Below, piece after piece: positions 8,778 to 17,252 of a stretch of DNA of 64,000 bases. The stretch's first letter is position 1. Each line of letters begins with the position of its first letter. Made by a program: the position numbers and the translations under genes. The stretch comes from Alcaligenes pakistanensis (GTDB taxonomy: Bacteria > Pseudomonadota > Gammaproteobacteria > Burkholderiales > Burkholderiaceae_B): NCBI RefSeq assembly GCF_014652815.1, contig NZ_BMZN01000001.1:314866-378865 (forward strand). The letters are read 5' to 3'. The notes beneath the pieces were generated by a model. That model was not told the origin of the DNA. It worked only from the letters and a program-made list of their open reading frames with translations, and ran no database searches.

Positions 8778-10033
8778 GATCCACGGCCCCCGGAGTCCAT
8801 CAAGCGTGCCTGCCAAAAAGGCACAAACAGGCTGGGTCCATCATCCACAGAGTCGGTGTTACCCGGTGGCAAAGAGAAAAAAGATTGAGCTGCTGCACGG
8901 GTATGAACGGTCTGCCCTAAATGGCCTTGGCCCTGCAAGTTCAGAACAAAGTCTGGCCCTGCACTCTGGCTGTGATCAGCCAAGGCATAGCCATCGACCC
9001 ACGGCCTTTGACTCCAAGGTCTGGCATCCCGCTGTGCCCAGGATTGCGCCACGGTATTGCCTTGGGCCGACAATAAAGAGCCATTCCCCTGTTCCAGGGC
9101 CCATTTCCAAAAACTCTGCCCTGAGAAGTCGTCTGGCGCCGATATGCCTGGTACAGGGAAAGGTGTTTGCAGCGCCCAAGCCATCGCATATTCACGGAAG
9201 TAGCAGCCTATCCAACGATTGGATCGCACCATATGCATGGACTGCGTATCGTTTGAATGCCAGCGCCCGGAGCGATCAAACTCGGTCCGGCCAGAACGGC
9301 GCAAATGGTGACGCCATAAAGGGCAGCGGCGATCTACGCCGGGGTAAGAGCGTGCCTCGTAATCACGGGGAGCCAGGAAACCATACAAGGAAACCAAATG
9401 CTCCAGACCACGCCGCCACTGCGACTGCCCTGCCTGCAACAACAAAAACTGAGGCCATTCATCTTGTTCGAACTGCCAGCTCAAAGCCTGGGCAGGCCAA
9501 TCAGGCAAACTGCCTTCAAGAGTCGCCTGAATAATGGCTTGTCGACGCTGCGGCAAGCCCTGCACTAATTGCTGCTGAGCTTGAGCCAACACCTCGTAGA
9601 TCAAATGTTGATGAGCCTGAAACGCTTGTTCCAAGGCCTGTTGATTGTCCCCAGCAGAACGCGCCTGCGTATAAGCCAAGCCATGCGCCGAACCAAACAT
9701 CATGGCAATCAGATGGGCGGGAGGATTCGCCCGGCGAACTTGCCCGGACTGAGTCTGTGCCGCCCGATCCCACGTGGCTAAAGTCAGCAAATGGCCGAGC
9801 GCCAGTTGATGGCCCAGCTGCGCCCGATTGATATACGCCAATAGATTCAGGGTACGGGCTTGCTCGGTTGCCGCCCCATACGCAGCCGCATCCAGCACCA
9901 AGGACAAGCGCCCTTGTTGCTCGGCAATCTGGTTCACATGGAAGTAGCCGCCCCAGGCGACGGACAGGAGCGCCAACGCTATCAGGCCCCAGGCCAGCAC
10001 CGCCCCCTCTTGTGGATGCTCGGGCTGCCTCAT
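8774..10033 (-). CDS. TadG-like pilus assembly protein
   Basis: A 419-residue protein with one N-terminal membrane helix (AVLAWGLIALALLSVAWGGYF) followed by the TadG-like pattern of a helical segment (VLDAAAYGAATEQARTLNLL). TadG-type proteins are minor pilus or periplasmic components with a von Willebrand-like or unclassified C-terminal region; here no MIDAS motif is visible. The central region has an Arg-, Trp- and Cys-containing stretch (CPLWRHHLRRSGRTEF), perhaps a structured surface domain. The ATG overlaps the pilin stop (ATGA). The family call is moderately secure from the N-terminus. Confidence 0.65.
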   Translation of the reverse strand: MRQPEHPQEGAVLAWGLIALALLSVAWGGYFHVNQIAEQQGRLSLVLDAAAYGAATEQARTLNLLAYINRAQLGHQLALGHLLTLATWDRAAQTQSGQVRRANPPAHLIAMMFGSAHGLAYTQARSAGDNQQALEQAFQAHQHLIYEVLAQAQQQLVQGLPQRRQAIIQATLEGSLPDWPAQALSWQFEQDEWPQFLLLQAGQSQWRRGLEHLVSLYGFLAPRDYEARSYPGVDRRCPLWRHHLRRSGRTEFDRSGRWHSNDTQSMHMVRSNRWIGCYFREYAMAWALQTPFPVPGISAPDDFSGQSFWKWALEQGNGSLLSAQGNTVAQSWAQRDARPWSQRPWVDGYALADHSQSAGPDFVLNLQGQGHLGQTVHTRAAAQSFFSLPPGNTDSVDDGPSLFVPFWQARLMDSGGRGS

Positions 10034-10287
10034 TGCGCATTGCCCGTAAAGGATTTCAGGCTCTTGGCACTACCTTGAGCGGCCGCCGCTGAAGCGGCAG
10101 ATTGAGCCTGTTGAGTCTGCTCGGAGCCGTCCTCGCCCGCCAGCTCCTTGGCCATGGCGGCGGTCTGATTGCGAATCACCTGACCAAAGGACTGGTAAAC
10201 GGCAATGGCCGCCACAGCGACCAACGCCACAATAATTAAATACTCGACCATACCCTGGCCGCGCTGCCGCCTGATGAACTGTCTCAT
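10030..10287 (-). CDS. Flp/PilA-like pilin subunit, first gene of the tad operon
   Basis: An 85-residue small pilin. The leader MRQFIRRQRGQG ends in the cleavage-site glycine and is followed by MVEYLIIVALVAVAAIAVY, the hydrophobic helix of Flp-class subunits with Glu at position +3 and Tyr next to it. A charged segment and an Ala-, Gln- and Ser-rich tail follow, longer than in classical Flp pilins (about 55-70 residues). GGGAGA precedes the ATG at 10287. It is first in the operon, as expected for a subunit needed in excess. No prepilin peptidase (TadV) is in this window, so processing depends on a gene elsewhere. Confidence 0.75.
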   Translation of the reverse strand: MRQFIRRQRGQGMVEYLIIVALVAVAAIAVYQSFGQVIRNQTAAMAKELAGEDGSEQTQQAQSAASAAAAQGSAKSLKSFTGNAQ

Positions 10288-10346
10288 TGGAATCTCCCAA
10301 AAGTCAGTTCACAGTCTGCCCCTTGGCAGCGGGCCGGAATATTCGC

Positions 10347-10376
10347 AAAAACCGAGCCGGATGGGCTTGTCCGGCT
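10347..10376 (-). terminator. Rho-independent terminator after the YncE-like gene
   Basis: On the minus strand, AGCCGGA and TCCGGCT form a 7-bp stem (10355-10376) around an 8-nt loop. Three bases later comes a run of five T. It lies about 46 bp past the YncE-like stop and just before the tad operon, so it probably separates the iron-uptake and pilus transcripts. Confidence 0.65.
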
Positions 10377-10421
10377 ATGGTCCTATCCCGCTACTTCATG
10401 CGGCACTTGGCACTGTCAGCG

Positions 10422-11546
10422 TCACAAGGCCTGCAGGTCAATACGAGCTACCTGATCAATGGGCTCCGGCTCCCCTTTTTTTGCAAATGGCTGCTTCACA
10501 CTGACATAAAGCTGCTGGCCATCAGGCGTCACAGAAATCGTATTGGGATGCACAGGCAGCTCAATAGTATGTTTGATGGCATAGCTGCTAGCGTCGATCA
10601 CGCTTAGCGTTCCACTGCCTCGGCTGGCTACATACACTTCATTGCGAATCGGGTTATAGCGTATCCCCACCGGCATGTATCCCGTGGGAATTTTATGCAG
10701 GATAGCGCCCGTTTTCAGGTCAAACACCAAGGTACCCTCACTATTATTAAGCTGATTGGCAAACAGCCGTTCGCTCTTGCTATCCAGCGCGGTATTGACC
10801 AAAAAACGTCGCCTGATATCGCCAGGCAACAGCTTCTCCGGGATACGGTTGTCGCCAACCAGCTCCCAACTTTGCGTATCGAACACCGCGTAGGCCGCAG
10901 TGCCGCTGGCCAGCAATTTATGATTCGTCGTATCCAGGGTCAAACCCGCTGTCGGCGCTTCAATGTCGCGCAAGATGCGGTTTGTTGAGAAGGTCTTGCT
11001 ATCAATGACCCAGATAAAACCAAGGTCTGTCACACCGCTGACGATGACCTGACCAGCGGCCTCATCTACTACGATCTGGCGCGTGTGCACCGGTTCGCCC
11101 TTGGCATCCTTTACACCATGATGCAGCGTTCCCTTAACGATACCGCTTGAAGCATCAATAGCCGAAACGGCACCATCCCTCGTATGACCGGCATAGAGCG
11201 TGTTGCTGCGTACATCCAGGGCCAAGGCAAACGGTTTGAATGGCAAATCGATTTTTTTCTGTACCGCCAGTGTTACCGGATCAAGCTGATAAATCGTGCC
11301 GCCCCCCTTGCTGGTCAACTCTTCCGTGCTTGCCACAAACACGGCCTTGGATGTCGGGCTATACACCAGCTCGTAAATGCCCGGTGCGACTTCACGTTGC
11401 AGGACAGCCTCTGACACTTGAGCGGATACGGCAGACGTCGCAGTCGCTTGCACAGCATATGACACACCAGTCAGCAGAAACAGAGGCAGTGCGGCAACAA
11501 AAATGGCCCGCTTACCACGCATTAAATAAGTAAATTTTTCAGACAT
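10422..11546 (-). CDS. YncE-family periplasmic beta-propeller protein
   Basis: A 374-residue protein with an N-terminal signal peptide (GKRAIFVAALPLFLLTGVSYAVQA) and a seven-bladed propeller built from YVTN-like repeats, for example ALALDVRSNTLYAGHTRDG, VGIRYNPIRNEVYVASRG and ISVTPDGQQLYVSVK. The ATG at 11546 follows AAAAAGG at a short spacing; the longer frame upstream does not make a signal peptide. It starts 59 bp after the TonB-dependent receptor stop and is probably cotranscribed. In E. coli yncE lies next to yncD, also a TonB-dependent receptor, so this pairing is seen elsewhere. The ligand and mechanism here are unknown. Confidence 0.82.
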   Translation of the reverse strand: MSEKFTYLMRGKRAIFVAALPLFLLTGVSYAVQATATSAVSAQVSEAVLQREVAPGIYELVYSPTSKAVFVASTEELTSKGGGTIYQLDPVTLAVQKKIDLPFKPFALALDVRSNTLYAGHTRDGAVSAIDASSGIVKGTLHHGVKDAKGEPVHTRQIVVDEAAGQVIVSGVTDLGFIWVIDSKTFSTNRILRDIEAPTAGLTLDTTNHKLLASGTAAYAVFDTQSWELVGDNRIPEKLLPGDIRRRFLVNTALDSKSERLFANQLNNSEGTLVFDLKTGAILHKIPTGYMPVGIRYNPIRNEVYVASRGSGTLSVIDASSYAIKHTIELPVHPNTISVTPDGQQLYVSVKQPFAKKGEPEPIDQVARIDLQAL

Positions 11547-11605
11547 ACAAACCTTTTTGAAAACATCCTTGGCTGAAAAAGCCAGGGAAAATGACACATG
11601 CAGAT

Positions 11606-14023
11606 TTAGAACCGGTGACTCACCGTCAGCAGCACCTGGCGAGGCTTGCCAAGGTAATTGCCAGTGCTGATGCTGGAGCCGATCTTTGAGTAATACTGCT
11701 TGTTGCTCAGGTTATCGATATTCAGCTGCACGGATGTATTGCGGTTGATGTCGTATCTGGCCAGGAGGTCAACGATGGCGTAGCTAGGCTGCTCAATGCG
11801 GAAATTTGACCCCTTGTAGAACACTTTGCTTTGCCAGCGCACGCCGCCGCCCAAGGTCAGGCCTTCCAGGGCGCCGCCTAGCTTGTACGTACTGAAGAGC
11901 TTCACCATATTCTCTGGGCTGCTGCGTTCGTTGTACAACTCACCCTTTTTGGTGCCCGAAGCATAGTGAGAACGCGCATAGGTATAGCCAGCGCTGACGT
12001 TCCAGCGATCGGTAAGCGCCCCGGCCACCTCCAACTCCAAGCCACGCGTGCGCACTTTCTCGGCCGCCTCATAGCAATAGAGCACAGCGGGATTGCAATA
12101 CGTCACACCGGCCACCTGGGTGGGCAAATTCAACTGCTCCAGCTGGAACAGCGCGATCGATGCATTAAGGCGTTTATCCAGAAACTCGCCCTTCAGACCC
12201 AGTTCCTGATTGGTGCCTTTTACCGGATCCAGCAAGGAGCCGTTGATGTCGTAATAACTTTGCGGTTTGAAAATGCCAGTGTGGCTGGCATAGACCGAGT
12301 AAGTCTCGTTCAGGTCGTACACCAGGCCGACGTAGGGCACAAACTCGGCATCCGCCGAATAGTCCGTCTTGTAGTAGTGCGACTGGGACTTGAACCAGCT
12401 CACACGACCACCCAGTATGAGTTTCAGTGGATCCGCGATATCGAAGCGCGCCGAGGCATAGAGCCCCAGCTCCTCCTTGTTCTCGTCTACATAGTAGGGA
12501 TTCAAGCCAAACGTGGGCTTGGCCTGCGCTGTGGGATTCCAGTTCTGTGGGTCAAGAGGGACGTTGGCGGCGGAACTGCCGTCCACCCGCTCATTCTCCT
12601 TGTTCGCGTTGATCCCGATCGAGAAATCATGATCACGCCCGAACAGCGTCAGGGGACCATTGGCATTGACGTTAAAAGCATAGTGCTTGTCACGCATATC
12701 CACGCTCTGGGTAAATTTACGCAGCGCGCCGCCGCTATACCATGGGTAGCTCGCGACGTAATCGGACTCGGCCCACGCTGCGCGTGTCAACGCCTTCATC
12801 ACCCAACCGCTGTCAAACCGGTGCTCCAGGTCTGCATACAGAGTCGTCTGACGGCGATCCAGATATTCCCAGTCGCTACCCAGAAAATCATGGGGCGTCA
12901 GGTCATAAAACGAACCATCGGCCCGGGTCGGAAATCCTCCCCAGCTGTAGCCGTCGTTATGTTGTCGCTGTCGTGACAAGCCCAGGCTCAGTGTGGTGGC
13001 TGCCGTAAGATCCACATCCACCACGCCATAGAACAGCTGTTCCTTTTGGCGGTTGTAGTCCCGGTAAAGTTTGCCACCCCCGGCAACAATGACCGCCCGG
13101 CCTCGCACACTGCCTGACTCATTGAGCGAATTTGACAGGTCCACCACTCCACGTGCGTTTTCCCACGATGAGGCCGTCACCCGAGCCGAGTATTGCGGTG
13201 TCGAGGTGGGTCTTTTGCGGATCAGATTAACGGATGCCGATGGATTGCCAGACCCTTCCAACAAACCCGTGGCACCACGCACGATCTCCACCCGGTCATA
13301 CATAGCCAAATCATCATCAGCCAGGATGTCGCGCGAATAGCTTTGAGTCGAGGTCGTGATGCCGTCGTACTGAATATTGGAGATGCTGTGGCCACGCGCC
13401 AGATACTCCCAACGCGAATCGCCATTGCCTTGCACCGCAACGATCCCCGACGCATCACGCAAGGACTCGTCCAAAGCCCGGTAATTCTTGTCCTCGATTT
13501 TTTGATGCGTAATGACGGTCATCGATTGCGGTGTTTCACGCAGTGAGAGTTCCAGTCCGCTGGCCGATGTGGTCGGTCCCATGGCAACGTAGGAGCCACT
13601 CCCCTCCGTCGCCAAGCCCGTCTTGGCAGTGACCGTGATAGGAGCCAATTGCGTCGTGTCATCACGACCTGGGCGGCTTAATGAAACCGTCCGCCCCTTC
13701 CAGCTGGCCTGCACACCCGTCCCCTTCAGCAAACTTTGCATGGCCTGCTGCGGCGTCATGCGCCCACTGACGGGCGCGGCCTGCAAGCCACTGACGGTCT
13801 CGGGCAAATAATAGATTTGAATATCTGCCTGCTGCCCCAACTCAAGCAAAGCCTGATTCAGTGATTGAGCCGGAATAGAGATCGACAAGGCAGGTACATC
13901 CTGCGCCATCACCTGCTCCAAGGGGCTGAACGACAAGGCCAGTGCTAATACGCCTAACCCTAAGCCCTGCACCGGACGTAAGGCGAAAAGAGGCCATCGT
14001 TTATTTGTGTTCTGTAGATACAC
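11606..14023 (-). CDS. TonB-dependent ferri-siderophore receptor/transducer with STN signalling domain
   Basis: An 805-residue outer-membrane receptor of the FpvA/FecA transducer class. After the signal peptide (LGLGVLALALSFSPLEQVMAQ) comes an STN domain (LSISIPAQSLNQALLELGQQ to GVQASWKGRTVSL, about residues 45-115) that should touch the FecR-type protein. Then come a TonB-box region (APITVTAK), the plug (LRETPQSMTVITHQKIEDKN, RVEIVRGATGLLEGSGNPSA) and a 22-strand barrel ending in VLLTVSHRF. An external loop carries a Cys pair (TYCNPAVLYCYE). The GTG at 14023 is the preferred start; an upstream in-frame TTG at 14077 would add 18 residues. The transported chelate cannot be named from sequence. 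Confidence 0.9.
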   Translation of the reverse strand: MYLQNTNKRWPLFALRPVQGLGLGVLALALSFSPLEQVMAQDVPALSISIPAQSLNQALLELGQQADIQIYYLPETVSGLQAAPVSGRMTPQQAMQSLLKGTGVQASWKGRTVSLSRPGRDDTTQLAPITVTAKTGLATEGSGSYVAMGPTTSASGLELSLRETPQSMTVITHQKIEDKNYRALDESLRDASGIVAVQGNGDSRWEYLARGHSISNIQYDGITTSTQSYSRDILADDDLAMYDRVEIVRGATGLLEGSGNPSASVNLIRKRPTSTPQYSARVTASSWENARGVVDLSNSLNESGSVRGRAVIVAGGGKLYRDYNRQKEQLFYGVVDVDLTAATTLSLGLSRQRQHNDGYSWGGFPTRADGSFYDLTPHDFLGSDWEYLDRRQTTLYADLEHRFDSGWVMKALTRAAWAESDYVASYPWYSGGALRKFTQSVDMRDKHYAFNVNANGPLTLFGRDHDFSIGINANKENERVDGSSAANVPLDPQNWNPTAQAKPTFGLNPYYVDENKEELGLYASARFDIADPLKLILGGRVSWFKSQSHYYKTDYSADAEFVPYVGLVYDLNETYSVYASHTGIFKPQSYYDINGSLLDPVKGTNQELGLKGEFLDKRLNASIALFQLEQLNLPTQVAGVTYCNPAVLYCYEAAEKVRTRGLELEVAGALTDRWNVSAGYTYARSHYASGTKKGELYNERSSPENMVKLFSTYKLGGALEGLTLGGGVRWQSKVFYKGSNFRIEQPSYAIVDLLARYDINRNTSVQLNIDNLSNKQYYSKIGSSISTGNYLGKPRQVLLTVSHRF

Positions 14024-14135
14024 CGTAGTACTCGTTATAAGGAAAGCAACGCACGAAGCGTCAAGCCCTTTGGCCAAAGGCGATCAGAGACGCAAACAGT
14101 CCCTTCCTTCATAAGAGTCAATTAAGCGCAAACCC

Positions 14136-14154
14136 CGTAATGATTCTCGTTCTT
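14136..14154 (-). promoter_or_regulatory. Possible Fur-box-like site upstream of the receptor gene
   Basis: On the minus strand this reads as a degraded GATAATGATAATCATTATC, with the central AATCATTA intact and about 13 of 19 positions matching by eye. It is 110-130 bp before the receptor start. The match is marginal; receptor expression may instead depend on the FecI-type sigma factor encoded just upstream. Confidence 0.35.
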
Positions 14155-14196
14155 AAATTGAAAGAAATTGTATCCAAAGAGAAATCTAGGGTCGGT

Positions 14197-15186
14197 CTAA
14201 AGAGCCGCAATACCCCATCGACCATCGGGCCCCTGGACAACCAGCACCGGTGCCAGTGACGGCAGGACGTCCAAAAAAGCCTGGGGGTCATTCACATTGA
14301 AAACACCCGTTATACGCAGTCCGCGCAAGGAAGGGCTATGCAACACAATGCCGGGCTCGTTGTAGCGATTGAGTTCGGTCACAATACGTTCCAGCGGCTC
14401 GGCATCAAAAACTGCTCGGCCTTGACGCCACGCCAAAGCCTGCACCATATTTCGTGACTGCACGGACGCCAATCGATCATTTCCCAGATGCAAACCCTGC
14501 TGCCCCACCAGGTCGTAATGAGCGCTATTCCACCAAGGTCCACTCTCTACATGCACCGAACCAGATTCGACCGCCACATCGACAGCCTCCACATCCCGTC
14601 GTACATTAAAACGAGTACCTGTCACCCGTATCAGGGTCTGGCCCGCATCGACATTGAAGGGGCGTTCTGCCTCGGAGCGTACCTGGAAGAAGGCTTCACC
14701 TTTCTCCAGCACGACACGGCGCTCCGACCGATAAAAAGACACATATACCGCGCTGTCAGTATTTAGACTAATCAGCGATCCGTCTGGCAAGCTCTGCTCC
14801 AGACGCTCGCCCTTGCGACTGACATAACGCTGGGTGAATTGCTCACTTTCCAGCCAACGCTGCGGCCCCAGAATAGCCACACCCGCTGCCGCAGCACAGG
14901 CGGCACCCAAACTGGCGATAAAGGATCTGCGCCCCCATCGCGATGCCTGCGGGTGACTCTTCTGTGCCAAACGCGCCTTGAAAGCGGTATCCGGTGTCGC
15001 CTGCGCAATCGACCACATGGCTTCCATGTCTTGATAGGCCTGCGCATGACGTGGGTCCTGCTCACGCCATGTATTGAGCAAGGTCTGATCACCCTCCTGC
15101 ATCAAACCGCCTCGCACGCGCGCAAACCAGAACGCGGCGGCGTCATGAGGATCGTCAGGAATGGGAAGTGAATGGGATAAGCTCAT
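14197..15186 (-). CDS. FecR-family anti-sigma factor/sigma regulator
   Basis: A 329-residue inner-membrane regulator. The N-terminal DUF4880 domain (DDPHDAAAFWFARVRGG to DMEAMWSIA, about residues 12-55) should bind the sigma factor. A single helix (FIASLGAACAAAAGVAILG, about 88-107) crosses the membrane, and the periplasmic FecR domain (RYVSRKGERLEQSLPDGSLISL to VAVESGSVHV) and a C-terminal STN-contact region follow. It lies between the sigma gene and the receptor gene on the same strand, the standard cell-surface-signalling order. The 80-bp gap to the sigma gene leaves room for separate control. The protein is full length. Confidence 0.9.
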   Translation of the reverse strand: MSLSHSLPIPDDPHDAAAFWFARVRGGLMQEGDQTLLNTWREQDPRHAQAYQDMEAMWSIAQATPDTAFKARLAQKSHPQASRWGRRSFIASLGAACAAAAGVAILGPQRWLESEQFTQRYVSRKGERLEQSLPDGSLISLNTDSAVYVSFYRSERRVVLEKGEAFFQVRSEAERPFNVDAGQTLIRVTGTRFNVRRDVEAVDVAVESGSVHVESGPWWNSAHYDLVGQQGLHLGNDRLASVQSRNMVQALAWRQGRAVFDAEPLERIVTELNRYNEPGIVLHSPSLRGLRITGVFNVNDPQAFLDVLPSLAPVLVVQGPDGRWGIAAL

Positions 15187-15267
15187 AATCGCTACGATAG
15201 CTCGCCGGTGAATCCCTGTACCAATGCGGGTGAAGACGGAAAAGTGTTCATGACGGGCATCGTTATA

Positions 15268-15771
15268 TTAAGAGGAAAACTGCTGCAACTTAAGCTGCAA
15301 ATGGCGCATGCTGCGGGTCAGGTACTTTTCTACCGAACTGACAGACAAGCCCAGATGACTGGCGATCTCAGGCACTGTCCAGCCTTCCAGCCTGTGGTAG
15401 GAGAATACCTGCTGACAGACGGGCGGCAACTCATCCAGGGCCGCCAACAGGGCCTCCGAAAGCTGGCCGCAATACGCGGCCTCCTCGGCTCCCGACACCG
15501 TCGGATGATCTTGCTCGGTCAGATCCTGCAGGGGAATCGTTAAAGCGGGTTGCTCCCGCTTTTGTCGCTGTATCAGACTATTGGCAGCACTGCGATGCAA
15601 ATAGGCCTTAGGATTGCTAATCCGGGCCCCCTCTTGCTCCAGCATTCCGGCAATCGCATCATGAGCCACATCCTCCCCATCAAAGCTGTTTGAGGAACGT
15701 CGCGTCCACGTCTTGACCAGCTCGTGGTAATGCACGAGCCAAGCTTTACGCGAGGACGAAAAACGCGACAT
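15268..15771 (-). CDS. FecI-type ECF RNA polymerase sigma factor
   Basis: A 167-residue extracytoplasmic-function sigma factor. Region 2 is short and covers AWLVHYHELVKTWTRR through DVAHDAIAGML and AYLHRSAANSLIQRQKRE. Region 4 contains ALDELPPVCQQVFSYHRLEGW and the helix-turn-helix VPEIASHLGLSVSSVEKYLTRSMRHL. It should direct transcription of the receptor gene when the chelate binds outside. The ATG at 15771 gives the usual family N-terminus; a longer frame to 15816 would run into the Fur-box region. Expression is probably iron-repressed through the site at 15812-15830. Confidence 0.9.
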   Translation of the reverse strand: MSRFSSSRKAWLVHYHELVKTWTRRSSNSFDGEDVAHDAIAGMLEQEGARISNPKAYLHRSAANSLIQRQKREQPALTIPLQDLTEQDHPTVSGAEEAAYCGQLSEALLAALDELPPVCQQVFSYHRLEGWTVPEIASHLGLSVSSVEKYLTRSMRHLQLKLQQFSS

Positions 15772-15811
15772 AGAGCAGCATGGGGTGAGTGGATCAAAGG
15801 GACATAATAAT

Positions 15812-15830
15812 AACAACGATTCTCATTATT
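15812..15830 (-). promoter_or_regulatory. Fur box upstream of the sigma factor gene
   Basis: Minus-strand reading AATAATGAGAATCGTTGTT matches the Fur consensus at about 14 of 19 positions, with the AATGAGAAT core typical of Fur sites. It lies 40-60 bp before the sigma factor start, a normal operator position. Iron-dependent repression is inferred from this and from gene content. Confidence 0.65.
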
Positions 15831-15941
15831 GTTCCTAAATTTTAAGTGCAGTGGAACAAAACCTTGGGACAAAAGAATGGCACGCTATGATCCTTGCTCC
15901 ACCCTGCTCCACAGAGACAAAGCCTTCGCTCAATAAATAAA

Positions 15942-15969
15942 CCCGTCTGGAGACTGATCTCCAGACGGG
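15942..15969 (-). terminator. Strong hairpin terminator ending the terC-hem-ppa-FAH transcription unit
   Basis: A perfect 12-bp inverted repeat (CCCGTCTGGAGA / TCTCCAGACGGG) with a 4-nt loop starts 27 bp past the FAH-family stop. On the minus strand it is followed by TTTATTTATT. No gene intervenes before the Fur-box region of the next unit. Confidence 0.8.
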
Positions 15970-15995
15970 CTCATGACTTGCTCTTCAGACTTGGA

Positions 15996-16691
15996 TCAGA
16001 CCAGACGCACGTCTATGCTGCCCAGACCGTCGATAGCACCGTGCATCACATCGCCGCGTTCCACCGAGCCTACACCGGCCGGAGTTCCCGTGAAGATAAT
16101 GTCGCCAGCTTGCAACTCGAACAGGCTAGACAGATAAGCGATGGATTCAGCCACATTCCAGATCAGCTGATTCAAATCGCCCGTCTGACGGCGCTCACCG
16201 TTGACGTCCAAGGTGATGGCACCTTGGGACAGCTCGCCAATACGGCTACGCGGCACCAACGCACCGGTCGGTGCGGAGTGGTCAAAGGCTTTGCCCACTT
16301 CCCAGGGCCGACCGGCTTTTTTGGCTTGCGTCTGCAGATCCCGGCGAGTCATGTCCAGACCCACCGCGTATCCCCACACACATTCAGCAGCCTGCTCGAC
16401 TGTCAGATCACGCCCGCCCTGGGACAGAGCTACAACGAGTTCGATCTCGTGATGCAGATCCTGGGTACGAGAAGGATAAGGCATGTCGCAGACTTGGCCG
16501 GGCAGCACATTCAAAATGGAATCAGCCGGTTTGCAGAAGAAGAAAGGATCTTCACGCCCGGTAAAACCCATTTCCTGAGCATGCTCGACGTAGTTACGGC
16601 CGACGCAATAAATGCGGCGGACAGGAAAAACCTGATCACTGCCCTGAACGTTCAGTGCCGCTACTGCTGGCGCGGGGATGACGGTACTCAT
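15996..16691 (-). CDS. Fumarylacetoacetate hydrolase (FAH) family protein
   Basis: A 231-residue FAH-fold enzyme. Family marks are [15 protein letters not shown], the metal-ligand segment [11 protein letters not shown], the [13 protein letters not shown] stretch and the C-terminal [13 protein letters not shown]. Members hydrolyse acylpyruvates or fumarylpyruvate, or decarboxylate oxaloacetate; sequence alone does not choose among them. The short form without the eukaryotic N-terminal domain is typical of bacterial proteins. The ATG overlaps the ppa stop in ATGA, so the two are translated as a pair. Confidence 0.85.
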   Translation of the reverse strand: MSTVIPAPAVAALNVQGSDQVFPVRRIYCVGRNYVEHAQEMGFTGREDPFFFCKPADSILNVLPGQVCDMPYPSRTQDLHHEIELVVALSQGGRDLTVEQAAECVWGYAVGLDMTRRDLQTQAKKAGRPWEVGKAFDHSAPTGALVPRSRIGELSQGAITLDVNGERRQTGDLNQLIWNVAESIAYLSSLFELQAGDIIFTGTPAGVGSVERGDVMHGAIDGLGSIDVRLV

Positions 16692-17224
16692 TTTGCTTGG
16701 CCGTCTGCAAAACGCTTGGCGCCGTCCACCAATTCTTTCTTGGCAGCCTCAACACCATCCCAGCCTTTAACCTTGACCCATTTGCCTTTTTCGATGTCTT
16801 TGTAGTGCTCGAAAAAGTGCTTGATGCGCTGCAGCTCTTCAGGCTGCAGATCATCAGGCGACTGGATGTGACGGTACAAAGGGTAGAGTTTGTCGGTGGG
16901 CACAGCCAACAGCTTGGCATCGCCACCGCCTTCGTCGTCCATGTGCAGAACGCCGATGGCGCGACAAGCAATCACGGCACCAATCTGAATGGGGAAAGGA
17001 GCGATCACCAACACGTCAACGGGGTCGCCATCGTCGGAAATGGTTTGCGGAACGTAGCCGTAATTGCAGGGGTAATGCATCGCGGTCAACATGAAGCGAT
17101 CAACAAAAATCGCGCCGGTTTCGTCAACTTCATATTTGACGGGATCCGAGTTCATGGGAATTTCAATAACAACATTGAACTCGTCGGGCAGCTTGTCGCC
17201 AGCGGGTACGCGGTCTAGGCTCAT
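16688..17224 (-). CDS. ppa: Inorganic pyrophosphatase (class A, soluble)
   Basis: A 178-residue cytoplasmic enzyme splitting pyrophosphate to phosphate, pulling biosynthetic reactions forward. The PPase signature [10 protein letters not shown] is present, as are the substrate-binding [25 protein letters not shown] and the C-terminal [15 protein letters not shown]. All expected acidic metal ligands appear to be there and the length is normal for the bacterial family I enzyme. It starts 28 bp after the hemY stop on the same strand and overlaps the FAH-family gene. Confidence 0.96.
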   Translation of the reverse strand: MSLDRVPAGDKLPDEFNVVIEIPMNSDPVKYEVDETGAIFVDRFMLTAMHYPCNYGYVPQTISDDGDPVDVLVIAPFPIQIGAVIACRAIGVLHMDDEGGGDAKLLAVPTDKLYPLYRHIQSPDDLQPEELQRIKHFFEHYKDIEKGKWVKVKGWDGVEAAKKELVDGAKRFADGQAK

Positions 17225-17252
17225 TCTTGCAAACCTTTAAAAATAAAAGAAA

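Noticed and set aside
10288..10346. Sigma-54 or clear sigma-70 promoter before the tad operon
   Set aside because: No TGGCAC-N5-TTGC pattern and no convincing -35/-10 pair could be picked out in the short space after the terminator.
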